This document shows, in pieces, positions 35,618-46,340 of a stretch of DNA of 64,000 nt. Origin of the DNA: Krasilnikovozyma curviuscula (Eukaryota; Basidiomycota; Tremellomycetes; Cystofilobasidiales; Mrakiaceae). Location of the stretch: contig MVAQ01000013.1 in NCBI GenBank assembly GCA_014825775.1, positions 62,001 to 126,000 of the forward strand, written 5' to 3'. Under the pieces are notes generated by a model. It was not told the origin of the DNA. It saw only the letters and a list, made by a program, of their open reading frames with translations, and did no database searches. The translations under genes and the position numbers were made by a program. Numbering within the stretch: the stretch's first letter is position 1; every line of letters begins with the position of its first letter.

Positions 35618-38600
35618 ATGAGTCTCGTTGGGTCGAGGACGATACCCGAAGAAGAGACGGACGATTTTGTCGAAGGAGAGACACACTCGCCCAGCGTTGA
35701 ACAGTACACGAAGCAGCTAAAAAGGGCGTCTTCATACGGCCTGTCTTTTCCAGGCCAGTCTAAGGACCTTGTAGAGGTGAGTTTGCTATCCTTTGAGGCT
35801 GCGTGGAGTAAGGGAAGGAGGGAACTTCGTATGCGCCATGCACGTCCCCTTCGTCATTTTCTCTAGTTGAATTGGCTGGTTTGATTTGGACGGACTTTCT
35901 TTTCAGTCGTTCTGCCTTTGATTCGCATATTATTAACTCTTCTTTTGCTTCCCTTTGTCTAGGATAACTCTCAGTCAGAAACTCCTCCAATTAATCCGCT
36001 TCACCTCCTCTCACAGTCCATCGCTTCTCAAACTCAAATTTCATCGTCATCCGACGGTCCTGTCTCCACCTCTGATGTCTCGACAGTAAGCGGAGAAGAA
36101 TCCTTCACAGAAGCTCTTCCTGGCCAAAAGTACTATATCCACAAAGTCACGAAGGAGGAGGTTCAAATCCGTGCAGGGGAACCGCCGACTCCTGTCTCGA
36201 TGTCGGCGGTTACGACGACGGCTGCTGATGTGGTAAATGGAACAATACGGAATGTCGGCGGGAAGATGAAGAAGGGTCTTGCTATTGTCAGTGGTGGAAT
36301 CAATGGAATCGGCTCTGCTGGCAATGGGACGGGCAACATCCCTGGGTCGAACGAGAATGTTGCAGGCAGTATTCACTCTGGTCATAGCGGATGGGCGCCT
36401 CCCAGTCCTCCTCCAAGTGATCATGGAGATGAAGAGGATGGCGAAATCTCACCTACAACTTCGGTCCCATCCAATACTGCTGCGCCTCATCATTTGCCGA
36501 CGCCAGGGAGTTTTACGGTCGACGAGCACCTCAGCCCTCGTTCCAACAATAAAACACTACCATCTTTACCACAGATAGTTTCAGTTGCGTCGTCAACAAG
36601 CCTCAGCATCACCACAGTCAATCTCAATGATGCGTCATCAAACACAACAATTGAAAAGGATGAGAAAATCATCATTTCGCCAACTGCGCCTTTAGTGGAC
36701 GAACCAGCATCAATGGTGCAATCTCCAGCCACAGAAATCTCAGATCCGTACCACTCCTTTAGCTTGCCAACTCAAACTGCTCCGAATGGAGCATCTGTTG
36801 CCGTTCAATCTTCAACATCGCTACCTGCACCAGCATCTTCACCTAGACAACAACAACCTGTAGCAGGCCTTCTCCATCCTCTCCAAACTAGTGCTCCACT
36901 GCATCCACCTTCACCTTTACGACGCAACACCACCGGAACTTCTTCCACCTCATCTGGATCTCAATCCCCCCACCGCCGCCGCCCTTCCAACTCGTCCCTC
37001 AATGCCACAAGCCCAACATCAAAACAACTCTATCCACTCTCCCTCACCCACTCCGGTGGTAATCGCTCAGATCGTACAGCTGTACCAGGTGTTGAGAACT
37101 CTGAACTCGATTCTGACATTTTGGCTCAAGCTGAAATCATCAGAAAAGAACGTCTCTCCCGACGGGCTCGAAGAAAGTTTTCGGATTCCGATGGAGGTAG
37201 CTTCGTAGGTGGTGGATCGTTCTCATCGTCCATTAGACGGCCTTTGGGAAGCTTCAGTGCAGACGCTCATGGTGCGAATTTGGCTGGTGGTGATGGATTT
37301 GCAGGGCCTTCGAATCAGGGCCAGACTCAGTTGAAAAAGAAGGCTAGTGAGAAGAAGAGTCAGTTGGAGGAAGCGAGAGTGTTGGTTGGAAATCTCATTG
37401 GCGAGGACCATGTCAATTATGTCCTCATGTACAATATGCTGACGGGTATTAGAATCGGCGTAAGTTTCTTTTTATCATGCGCTCATCTTATTTCCGCCTG
37501 ATTTTTTTTCTTGCTCTCTTCAGGTCTCGAGATGTCAAGCCAAAATTTCGCGTCCTTTGACTGACGAAGATTTCACTGCGCGCCACAAATTCTCCTTCGA
37601 TATGTGAGTTGCGGTCGTTCCGAATCCACACACACACAACTTCTTCTTTTCGACTCATACTACTTACTTGCATTAGTGTTGGAAACGAGTTGACTCCTTC
37701 AGCAAAATACGATTTCAAGTTCAAGGACTACGCCCCATGGGTCTTCAGGAAACTTCGAGACGAACAGTTCTGTCTCGACCCAGCCGACTACTTACTATCT
37801 CTCACGGCTAAATACATCCTGTCTGAACTGGGATCTCCAGGAAAATCGGGCTCTTTCTTTTACTTCTCCAGAGACTACAGGTTCATAATCAAGACCATCA
37901 GTCACACGGAACACAAATTCTTACGAAGCATCTTGAAAGACTACTACGAACATGTTGCCAATAATCCCAACACACTTCTTAGTCGGTTCTATGGTCTTCA
38001 CAGAGTCAAGCTGCCGAGAGGAAGAAAAATTCACTTCGTTATCATGGTGAGTACGGTGTTCGGTGAATACTGGAAATATCGAACCAGGTTGACTGACAGG
38101 TATGGCGATTTCAGAACAATCTCTTCCCACCACATCGAGATATCCACGAAACTTACGATCTCAAGGGCTCATACATTGGACGTGAATACGATGAAGCCAA
38201 AGCAGCCAAGAAGAAGGGAGCCGTCTTAAAGGATATCAACTGGGCGAGACGAGATCGAACTCTGCAACTTGGCCCGGAGAAAAAGGCTCTTCTTTCGGAA
38301 CAACTTCGGAGAGATTCTGAGTTCTTGAAGAAGATGAAGATTATGGACTACTCGTTACTCATCGGAATCCACAACATTTCTCGTGGTAACAGAGACAATC
38401 TTCGAGAGAACACCCTTCACGTGTTTGATGTCGGTATTAAAATTCTTCTTATCCATTTATTTTTAATTATAATTCTGACGTTGACTTGCTCTATTACAGC
38501 CCAATGCAACTGGTGCTATGCGCAGAAAACCATCTCAAGCAAAAGGGGTTCACGATATTGCCAACCTTCGTCGACAGATGCAAGCTGAGAAGTCTCTCTC

Positions 38601-39171
38601 AACAAACACTCACACTTCCCACTTGTCTGAAGCGGATACTTCAGACCGAAAACATTTTCTCTTCTATCAAGATGAAGGTGGACTTCAAGCTACCAACGAA
38701 TACAACCAAGCTGGCGATGTCATATACTACCTCGGCGTCATCGATATCTGTACACCTTACTCATTTGTTAAGAAGATCGAACACATGTGGAAGAGCTTTA
38801 CTCAGGATTCTGTGAGTTGCCATTTTCATCGCCTAAATACCTTCGCAGCTGAACCGCTCTATTCCCTTTTTTTTTAATATCAGCATGGAATCTCTGCTGT
38901 TCCTCCAAACGAATACGGTGACCGGTTCTACAACTTCATGCTATCTTGTATGCCCGGAAACGCCAAACTGCGGTCGCCTGGCTTGACAGCGCAATCAATC
39001 CGCGAGAAGGACAAGGAGAAGAGGGAGAAGATGCTCGCCAAAGGTGGGAAAGAACTCCCGGCACTTCCGCTGGATCATGAGAAGATTGGTGGTAGTAATG
39101 ATGGACGTGCCACTGATCTGGAAGCTGACGACATGCAGATACGTCAAGCGGTCAAACCTAAAACAGAGTAG
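35618..39171 (+). CDS. MSS4: Phosphatidylinositol-4-phosphate 5-kinase (Mss4)
   Basis: Makes PI(4,5)P2 at the plasma membrane for actin organisation, endocytosis and cell-wall signalling. The protein begins [18 protein letters not shown] long disordered Ser/Thr/Pro region (about residues 60-480) precedes the kinase core. Core motifs in order: [55 protein letters not shown] with the nucleotide-binding lysine, the run [32 protein letters not shown], and [16 protein letters not shown]. The metal/activation region is [20 protein letters not shown], then [13 protein letters not shown]. An insert between the MDYSLL motif and the activation loop (about 90 residues, Arg/Gln/Ser-rich) is usual for fungal Mss4. 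The C terminus is charged and ends KPKTE with a stop codon at 39169-39171. Identification is secure. Confidence 0.95.
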
Positions 39172-39589
39172 AGGTGGTGGTACAATTTGCGGTTCCCTCT
39201 AGATTTTTTTCACGACGTCATTTACTTTACGGCATAAAGGTTGTTATTCTCTCTCTTCTCTCCTCACAAAATGGACTTTCTATGGTGTTGCTATCGACTC
39301 ATCCGGACGAGGATGCATTGTTTTCAAAGGAAGGGGTTTTTTGCGAGTATGCTTGATAACAATCGGTGATTCTCGACGCCGAGCCATGTGCTTTCGAGGT
39401 TGCCCATGTATCGGTAGAAGTCCTCACAAGGAAAAAAGTATGTGGCCGGGGACTCAGCTTCCGTACAGTAGTTCCTCAGCGGCGCACAGTCCCATCGCGG
39501 CGCTGCTGTATAAATATCTCATCTTTCTCCTCCCTCTCTCTTTCTCTCCAATCCATACATTACTATCTCTCCCCTTACAGCTCTGAACA
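39172..39589. other. Intergenic region PI4P 5-kinase / aldo-keto reductase
   Basis: About 420 bp, containing the kinase 3' flank and the reductase promoter, including the TATA element annotated separately. A pyrimidine-rich leader runs from about 39518 to 39588. Confidence 0.45.
39509..39516 (+). promoter_or_regulatory. TATA box of the aldo/keto reductase gene
   Basis: The sequence TATAAATA lies 74 bp upstream of the ATG at 39590 and is followed by a C/T-rich leader. This is a classical position and sequence for a core promoter TATA element. It is the clearest TATA box I saw, which would fit an inducible gene. Confidence 0.6.
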
Positions 39590-41054
39590 ATGGCTTCCAC
39601 CGTCTCAACCGTTCCTATCTCTCCCTTGGGAAGATATCGCATCCTGTCCAAAACCGCAGGCATTAGAGTCAGCCCTCTTGTACTGGGTGCGATGTCGATT
39701 GGCAATGCAGATGCGTACAGGTATGGTGACATCTCGAAGGAAGAAGCTTTCAAGGTCCTTGACACATATGTGGAACTCGGCGGAAATTTCATGTGAGTGA
39801 TGAGTGTTTCCCCTATCACGACGCGAGCTTTGTTAGAATGTACTAACGTTGATTATGTGCCCATTATTGAGCGATACTGCTAACTATTACCACAAGGAGC
39901 AATCTGAGCTTTGGATTGGTGAATGGATGAAGGCGAGAAACAACAGAGACTCACTGGTCATTGCGACCAAATTCACAGCTCACTACAAGGTACACGAAGG
40001 TGGTTCCTTGAATTTCTCTGGAAATTCCAGAAAGTCTATGCACATTTCGGTAAGTCCTTATTCTTCCAAGTCCTCTGCCACTGTCAATTCAATACCTAAA
40101 TGTAAACTGAGAGGTCTGTTGTGTTTATCGTTACCCTTCCTTCCTTAGATCAAGGACTCTCTCAAGAAGCTTCAGACAGACTACGTGGGTAGGTACAGCA
40201 TTGAGCCATGTTGCGCCGATCACCTTTCAGCCCTTGCAATTGCACCCTTCAGTGAGTCAATTACAAGAGCTAGTGTGCGCTGACCATGGGAGAGATCTCA
40301 GTCGCTCCCAAAGCTGAACCATGTTTCTGTTCGTCCTCCGACGTCAGACTCCAAGGGAAAACACCTTTCTCCGTCTTTGAGTTCCCATGGAATCCTTTGT
40401 CTCGGGACGTTGAAAGGGATGTTGTCCCAATGGCTCGTCAATTTGGTATGGCAATCTGTCCCTTCAACGCTGCAGGTGGTGGGAAATTCATCTCCAAATC
40501 GCAGGTGAGTTCGCTATGCTGAGAGCTTGCCTGTCAGGTCTTTCGTCGCCTCATTGGACTCCTTACTGCATTAACCCAGCTCGAGAAGAAAACCAGGAAC
40601 AGTGATCTTGCAGCTCGCTCCAAGCAATCTCCTGTTGACGAGAAGATGAGCGAGGTTTTGACCGAGATCGCTGTCGCTCACGGGATCGGCGAGAATCCTA
40701 CCGCTATTTCTTTGGCTTGGGTTATGTCAAAAACACCAAACGTCTTTCCCTTGTGTGGTGGTAGGAAATCAGAGTATTGGTACGATAACATCAAGGCACT
40801 GGAGGTCAGATTGACTCCAGAGGAGATCGCTAAGATCGAAGGCGAGTTTTGGAAATTTTTAAAGCAGTTGGAATCCCTCATTGACTTTCAGATTGGTTAT
40901 AGGTGTCCAACCTTTCGATATTGGTATTCCAATGAAGCTCATAGGTCCAGAACCTGGCGAAACCGGTGTCTCTCCACCAATGATTGCTGCCACTTGGAAA
41001 GGCGCTGTCATCGATTACGTTCTCAATCCTAAAGCCATCCAACCATCTTCATAA
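39590..41054 (+). CDS. Aldo/keto reductase (AAD-like) lacking the catalytic-His segment
   Basis: The flanks belong to the fungal aryl-alcohol dehydrogenase/norsolorinic acid reductase-like family. The protein starts [20 protein letters not shown], then [37 protein letters not shown] (catalytic Asp and Tyr) and [12 protein letters not shown] (catalytic Lys). [20 protein letters not shown] then TDYV follows. In the family the next segment (about 52 residues) carries the YVHWW-type motif with the catalytic His and the LGVSDTPAW motif. Here it is replaced by about 20 unrelated residues before [12 protein letters not shown]. The C-terminal half is normal ([58 protein letters not shown]). Introns used: 40189-40301, and a GC-AG intron at 40842-40902. 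All outer exons remain open, so this is either a recently damaged gene or a protein with altered function. Confidence 0.75.
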
Positions 41055-41542
41055 TTCTTAAAGTCGAAATTAATAGCTACTGTAAAACTATGCACAAGCT
41101 ACTTACAAAATCAGAGCAGTAGTTTGGGCCCTTCCACAGCTCTGGGCACTCTCAAATGAAGTCTGCTTTCCGTACAATTCCAGATTCTCCACACTCCTGT
41201 CAAAGACATTGAGATACATGTATCCTTTTCCGTTCATACTCCGCGTGATTGCGGAGCATCTTTCCGATTTCCAACGTCCGCCTTACTTGAAGCTCTGTCC
41301 GTCCAACTAATCCATGAGGTGCGCTTGCCATTGCTGGCAAGCTAAGGAAGAAGCGAAACGCGACTTCTTCGTGTCTGAATACACATACATTTGCTATTAG
41401 TCTCAGTTTTGTAATACAAACTCAATCGCGCAGATTGCTGGGAAACAACTTCGACGTCACCAAGAAGAAAAGTCACGTACTGCTCGCGTCTCCATGCCAG
41501 CCTTGACAGTCAAGCAGCAAAGCCTCGAGACAATTCAGCGAT
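41055..41542. other. Intergenic region aldo-keto reductase / RecQ
   Basis: About 490 bp holding the reductase 3' flank and the RecQ promoter. No coding potential or motif was recognised. Confidence 0.4.
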
Positions 41543-44500
41543 ATGTCTGAAATTGTCGTCCTATCAGACTCTGAAGACGAGTTCGACTTCCCAGACCTCT
41601 CCCAGGATCAGCTCAACAAAGCAGCCGAAATCGAGGCAACCCAGCTCATATCCTCGTCTTCCCCTACAAAGCCCAGTCCATCCCAATCTTCCGCACAAAG
41701 GAATGGCAGCCTCCCAGAAATACCGTCCCAGGTCCCTTTCTCACAGCCTCCAGCCCCTGTTACTGGTTCCTGTAAAGAAATTCCTGCCTCAGCGACATTC
41801 AGAGCAGCGGTCAAGAAATTGAACGAAGTCTTTGGCTTTCCCAATTTCCGGCCAGCTCAGACTAACATAGTGAAGAGGTTGCTGAGGGATGACCTGGATA
41901 TGAGCGTGGATCTGAAAACTGACGAAGGGAGAAAGATTGCTTACAGAGCGCGGAGCACAGTTGCGGTCATGGTAAATGGATTTTTTAAGTCTACCAGAGT
42001 CGCGCCTGATATTGATTTCTCCACCTGATCTCTCCATAGCCAACTGGTGGTGGAAAGAGTTTGCTGTAAGTCAGATTTGAAATGATCAATACCCTCGTAC
42101 CTCACCTGCTTCTCTTTCTTCTGCTCAACAGCTACCAACTGCCAGCTTTGGTATTGCCTCACGTCACCATCGTGATCTCACCACTCATCGCCCTCATGAA
42201 GGATCAAGTCGATGTCCTGCGCTCAAGAGGAATTTGTGCAGCTTCCCTCGATAGTACCCAGAGCTACGATACGACTCTTCAAACTCGTAAAGACCTGGCG
42301 ACGGGACGGTTGAAGCTGCTGTTCGTCTCCCCGGAGAGACTCAACAATGAAGGATTCATCGCCATGATCTCCGAGGTCGAAATCTCCCTTCTTGCGATCG
42401 ATGAATCCCATGCCATATCTGAATGGTGAGCAAGTGGCAATCTTATTTAAATTCTGATGCTCTGGATTGACTTCCGCCTCGACCCAAGAAATTTCAGGGG
42501 ACAGAGTTTCCGACCAGACTATCTGAAAGTCGCTCGTTTCGCTCAAGAATGCCAAGCTGAGCGTGTGCTGTGCCTCACTGCTACTGCAAAACATCAAGTC
42601 CGAAAAGATATCTGCCGCATGTTTGACATTCCGGAGGAAGGACTTTTCATCACTCCTTCTTTCAGATCAAAGTGAGTTTTTGCCTACCACTTTACGTACC
42701 TCTAGCTGATATGAATCCAACTCGATGTTCTGCCTTCTCATTTAGCTTGCATCTCCACGTCGAGTCTGTTGGAAATGACGACGACGGTAAAATAAGGTCG
42801 GCCAAGCTGATCGCTCTGTTGAAGTCTGGAATGCATCCGGGAGCTACCATTGTCTACGTCACTACTCAAAACCGTAAGTGTTCTCTTTGAACCTGAAACT
42901 ACAGTAGGTACTGGGCTCACTCGTGCTCGTCTCTAGAATCCGTCGAAGTGGCCAGTTCACTCGTGAAAGCTGGGCTCTCTGCGAAGTACTATCACGCTGG
43001 AATGCCAGCAGCGGACCGGGAAGTTTGTCAGGACTGGTTCATGTCTCAAGATAAAGTTGGAGAACCTGTCAAGAGTGAGCAGATCTAAGTTCATTGCCTG
43101 GCACCCCATCACAAGTTTCCGACCATCTTTTTCTCTCTCTCGGATTTCAGTTATGGTTGCTACAATTGCATTCGGTATGGGATTGGATAAGAATGATGTC
43201 AGGAATGTCATCCATTACAATCTCCCCAAGAGCATTGAAGGCTACAGCCAGGAAGTCGGTAGGGCTGGGAGAGATGGAAAGCCTTCTTACTGTCTCCTAT
43301 ACCTCTCTGCGTCAGATGTTGGAATTCTTGAGGGTTTCATCCGTGGAGACACTCCTTCGGAATCAGCAGTCGACCACTTCCTACGGGAAATTTTTTCGGA
43401 TGAGAACAGGCAGAAACCCGTATGGGATATTCTTGAGTTCAATCATTATGATCAAGAAAAAGACTACGACATCAAACGCGGAGTTCTCAACTTGCTGTAT
43501 GCTCATTTGGAATTGAGGGAGGAGTTCCAGTGGATCAGAGCTAGTAAGTAGTCGTGCTTTTCGAATCGCTTGTTAATGCTTGCCGACCATTTATTGTCGC
43601 ATCAGCAACTCCTCGATACTCCATTTACACATATAAGGACGTTCAACCCTTTACCGACTCTACTAAAATTGGTCAAGCCATCCTCAGCCATACGAAGAAG
43701 GGAGTCAATTGGAGAACTGTCGATATGGATGCTCTGCTCGCTCTGGGTCACGATCGAACTGCTCTCCTGACCTGTCTTCAGCGATGGGAGGGCTCTGGAT
43801 TTATCAAATTGAAACCGAGCCAGGTCAGGAACAGATACGTTATCATGAAGCAGATGCCTACTCTCGACGAGGTCGGAGAAGCTGCTAAATACCTCTTCAC
43901 ACTCTTGAACACCAACGAAGAGAGGGACATGTCGAGGTTACATCAAGTGAGCACTCACTTCGCACACTGCTTTACATCGTGCTGAGGTGATTGTCTCAAT
44001 TAGGTCATCACCATGGCTTCAGCTCCTCAATGTATCGCTTGCACATTGTCAAACTACTTCGGTGAAAACATCGATCCTTGTGGAAAATGTTCAGTCTGTA
44101 AAGGTCACGTTGCTACATGGGTTCCACGACCGAAAATCTCAGCAGAGGGGGGAGGAGTGGACAAAAAGAAGTGGGAGTTTGTTCTGTCTCAGATTCCAAT
44201 TAGAGATGACCCGCGTTCGGTAGGTATCTCACCCCTCCTTGTTTTGCAGCAATCAGGTCTGACAAGCTTGATGTAACCTTACAGCTGGCAAGAGCCGCCT
44301 TTGGTATTGGCTCGCCAAGAATTACCGCTCTGAAGCTACCCAAGCAGGGTGCTAACGTCGCGTTTGGAAGTATGGTGCGGTTATCTTGCAGCTTTGTTGA
44401 TATATCGAGCTCAGCACAAAATTCTGATACCTTCCGGTGTTTTGCATCACTAATTTCCAGGAGGATCACAGCTGGGAAGATGTCATGACGGCAGCTAAAG

Positions 44501-44685
44501 AGGCATGCGCCGATGCAGAATATATCAATAAAGAATACACCGTTCCAGGCACGGCTCTCAAAACACATCCTCCAAAACCCACCGGCAAAAGCACTATTAG
44601 GATGAATACTTCCACCAAGCGCTCATATCCCTCAAGTTCTAATGAATCTAGTCCTGGGTACTCCAAGAGAGGCAGGTCTGGCTGA
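41543..44685 (+). CDS. RecQ family ATP-dependent DNA helicase
   Basis: A 3'-5' superfamily 2 helicase for recombination and replication-fork repair. The start region [20 protein letters not shown] resembles a SUMO-interacting acidic patch (inference). Motifs in order: motif 0 [16 protein letters not shown], Walker [18 protein letters not shown], motif Ia [14 protein letters not shown], Walker [13 protein letters not shown] (DESH in place of the common DEAH), motif [17 protein letters not shown], motif [13 protein letters not shown], motif [21 protein letters not shown], and motif [22 protein letters not shown]. The RecQ-Ct zinc-binding cysteines follow ([11 protein letters not shown], then [10 protein letters not shown]). 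No HRDC domain was recognised; the tail is Ser/Lys-rich and ends SKRGRSG. At about 780 residues it is shorter than Sgs1/BLM, so it is a RECQ1- or bacterial-RecQ-sized paralogue. Confidence 0.9.
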
Positions 44686-44867
44686 TGGCTGCAGATACTC
44701 AAGTAGCTTCGATTTTATATTTTGTTTGAAGATTGACATTTTATGCATGAGTCCTTTGTTTTTAGAGTAGTACTTCTTTATCTTGCATGTGTAGCCTTAG
44801 TTTCTGTATTCCGTTTGACATTAGTTGCCTCTCTGCCTCGCAAACGCGATCACACCTCGAAACGATT

Positions 44868-45974
44868 TTAGTCAACATCTCGAGTGACAGTCTTCGGCTT
44901 GACCTTTACAAAACTCATAAACTCTGGATGCTCCTTTATGACAGCCAATGTGACCGTTCTCAATTCCGACCATTCCTGAGTGTACCCTTCCCCATCCAGC
45001 ACTACCTCCTGCAGATTCAAACACAGCTTCATCAACCGTTCCAAAGCTTCACATACTTCTTCTGGACGAGGTGATGGGCTGAAAATAGATGGTTTAACAG
45101 CTGGAGCAGCAATGATGGTGATGGATGTAACGGAGGAATAGTGTTCAGAGTAAGCCGGAAGGATTTCGATCGCTTCACCATCGTCGTCGTCTAAGTCCTC
45201 CCAATCTGCTCTTCTCCAAGGACGAACCAGACTCGTTGCAAGATTCACGAGAGATGGCGATGTGATTTGCGTGGTACTTCGCAACAAGTCGGTAATGAAG
45301 GTTGCCCGGAAATGGCTGTCGAATATTAGATGGGAAGGAGAGAAAGCTCCAAATAGTGTTGACCAGCACTGAGCATCACATAAATTGTCGACGATTACTC
45401 CAATGGAGAGAATGTCTAGCCTGGGTAGGATGACCGTGGTTGGCGGCACTGAAGATGTCGGTGTATGTTCTTCTGGAGAGCGCAGAGTCAGGCTCGGCGC
45501 AGTGGACCAAGAGGTTGGAATTGTCGAAGGATCTTGCCCGGAAGGCGTTACCCAGAAGTAAGGTAAATACTTCGATATCGTGAGTTTGTGGACCTTGACA
45601 TCAGGAGCGGGAAGAAACTTGAGTCAGAAATGTGAAGGCAAGTCGTCAGCTGAATCATCAAAGCTCCTAGGACCTACATATTTATATCCCGTTCTCTTTG
45701 AAAAGTCGTTGAAGCCATCATTTGCTACCATCCGTCTCCAGCAATTCTCCCCGTCATACATGTACTCGAATTTCCCGCCAAAGAAACTCAGTAATCCCTC
45801 TTCTGTGTCGAATATCACCTCTTCATACAGAAATGGGTATCCTAGCTCTTTGAACAAGCGACAAGTCAGGATGACGTTGACTCCAGCTGCTGAAGAAGGG
45901 TCAATAGCGAACGAGAAGATGGTGGACAGAACTTCCGGAGGGATTTTCTCCATTAAGGGCGAGTATAATGCCAT
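44868..45974 (-). CDS. F-box-like protein
   Basis: The N terminus (MEKIPPEVLSTIFSFAIDP, then LTCRLFKELGYPFLYEEVIF) has the Pro-x-Glu-Val-Leu...Phe pattern of an F-box, which would link substrates to an SCF ubiquitin ligase. The rest is a region of about 280 residues without clear repeats, with segments such as LDILSIGVIVDNLCDAQCWS and ELRTVTLAVIKEHPEFMSFV. Two exons are joined over a short intron of roughly 60 nt near 45610-45670, with a CTGAC branch point: GYKY joins FLPAPDVKVHKLTISKYLPY. Such divergent F-box proteins are common in basidiomycetes. The assignment rests on the first 50 residues only. Confidence 0.6.
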
Positions 45975-46340
45975 CTAGGAAGTGTTCATGTGTTCTGATT
46001 GCTTCTTAGATGATGTGTCGGGAGTCTTCTCGCTGTTAGAGGATATGATGCCTGAAACCCGCTTAGGAGAAGAAAAAAAGATTAGTCTCCAAAAGCCGCT
46101 GGTTAGAGCTATCTTTAAGGGACTCGCCAAAGGAATAGTGTTAAATGCACTAAAATTGAGCCTGCTTTTTCGAAAGTTACGGACTAATGACGTTGATTGA
46201 CAAATGACAAATGGTACCTCGCGCTAGAGTTGTGCACATGCAAGTACTAGATATCCAGCAGTGGATTGTGGAATGGTGTCAAATCTATCACGTTGCAAAA
46301 GATGATACAACAGGAAAATCGAAAACATGAGAATGCCGTT
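45975..46340. other. Intergenic region F-box gene / ATG11
   Basis: About 365 bp between two minus-strand genes. It carries the F-box gene promoter and the ATG11 3' flank. Open frames here are short and unsupported. Confidence 0.4.
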
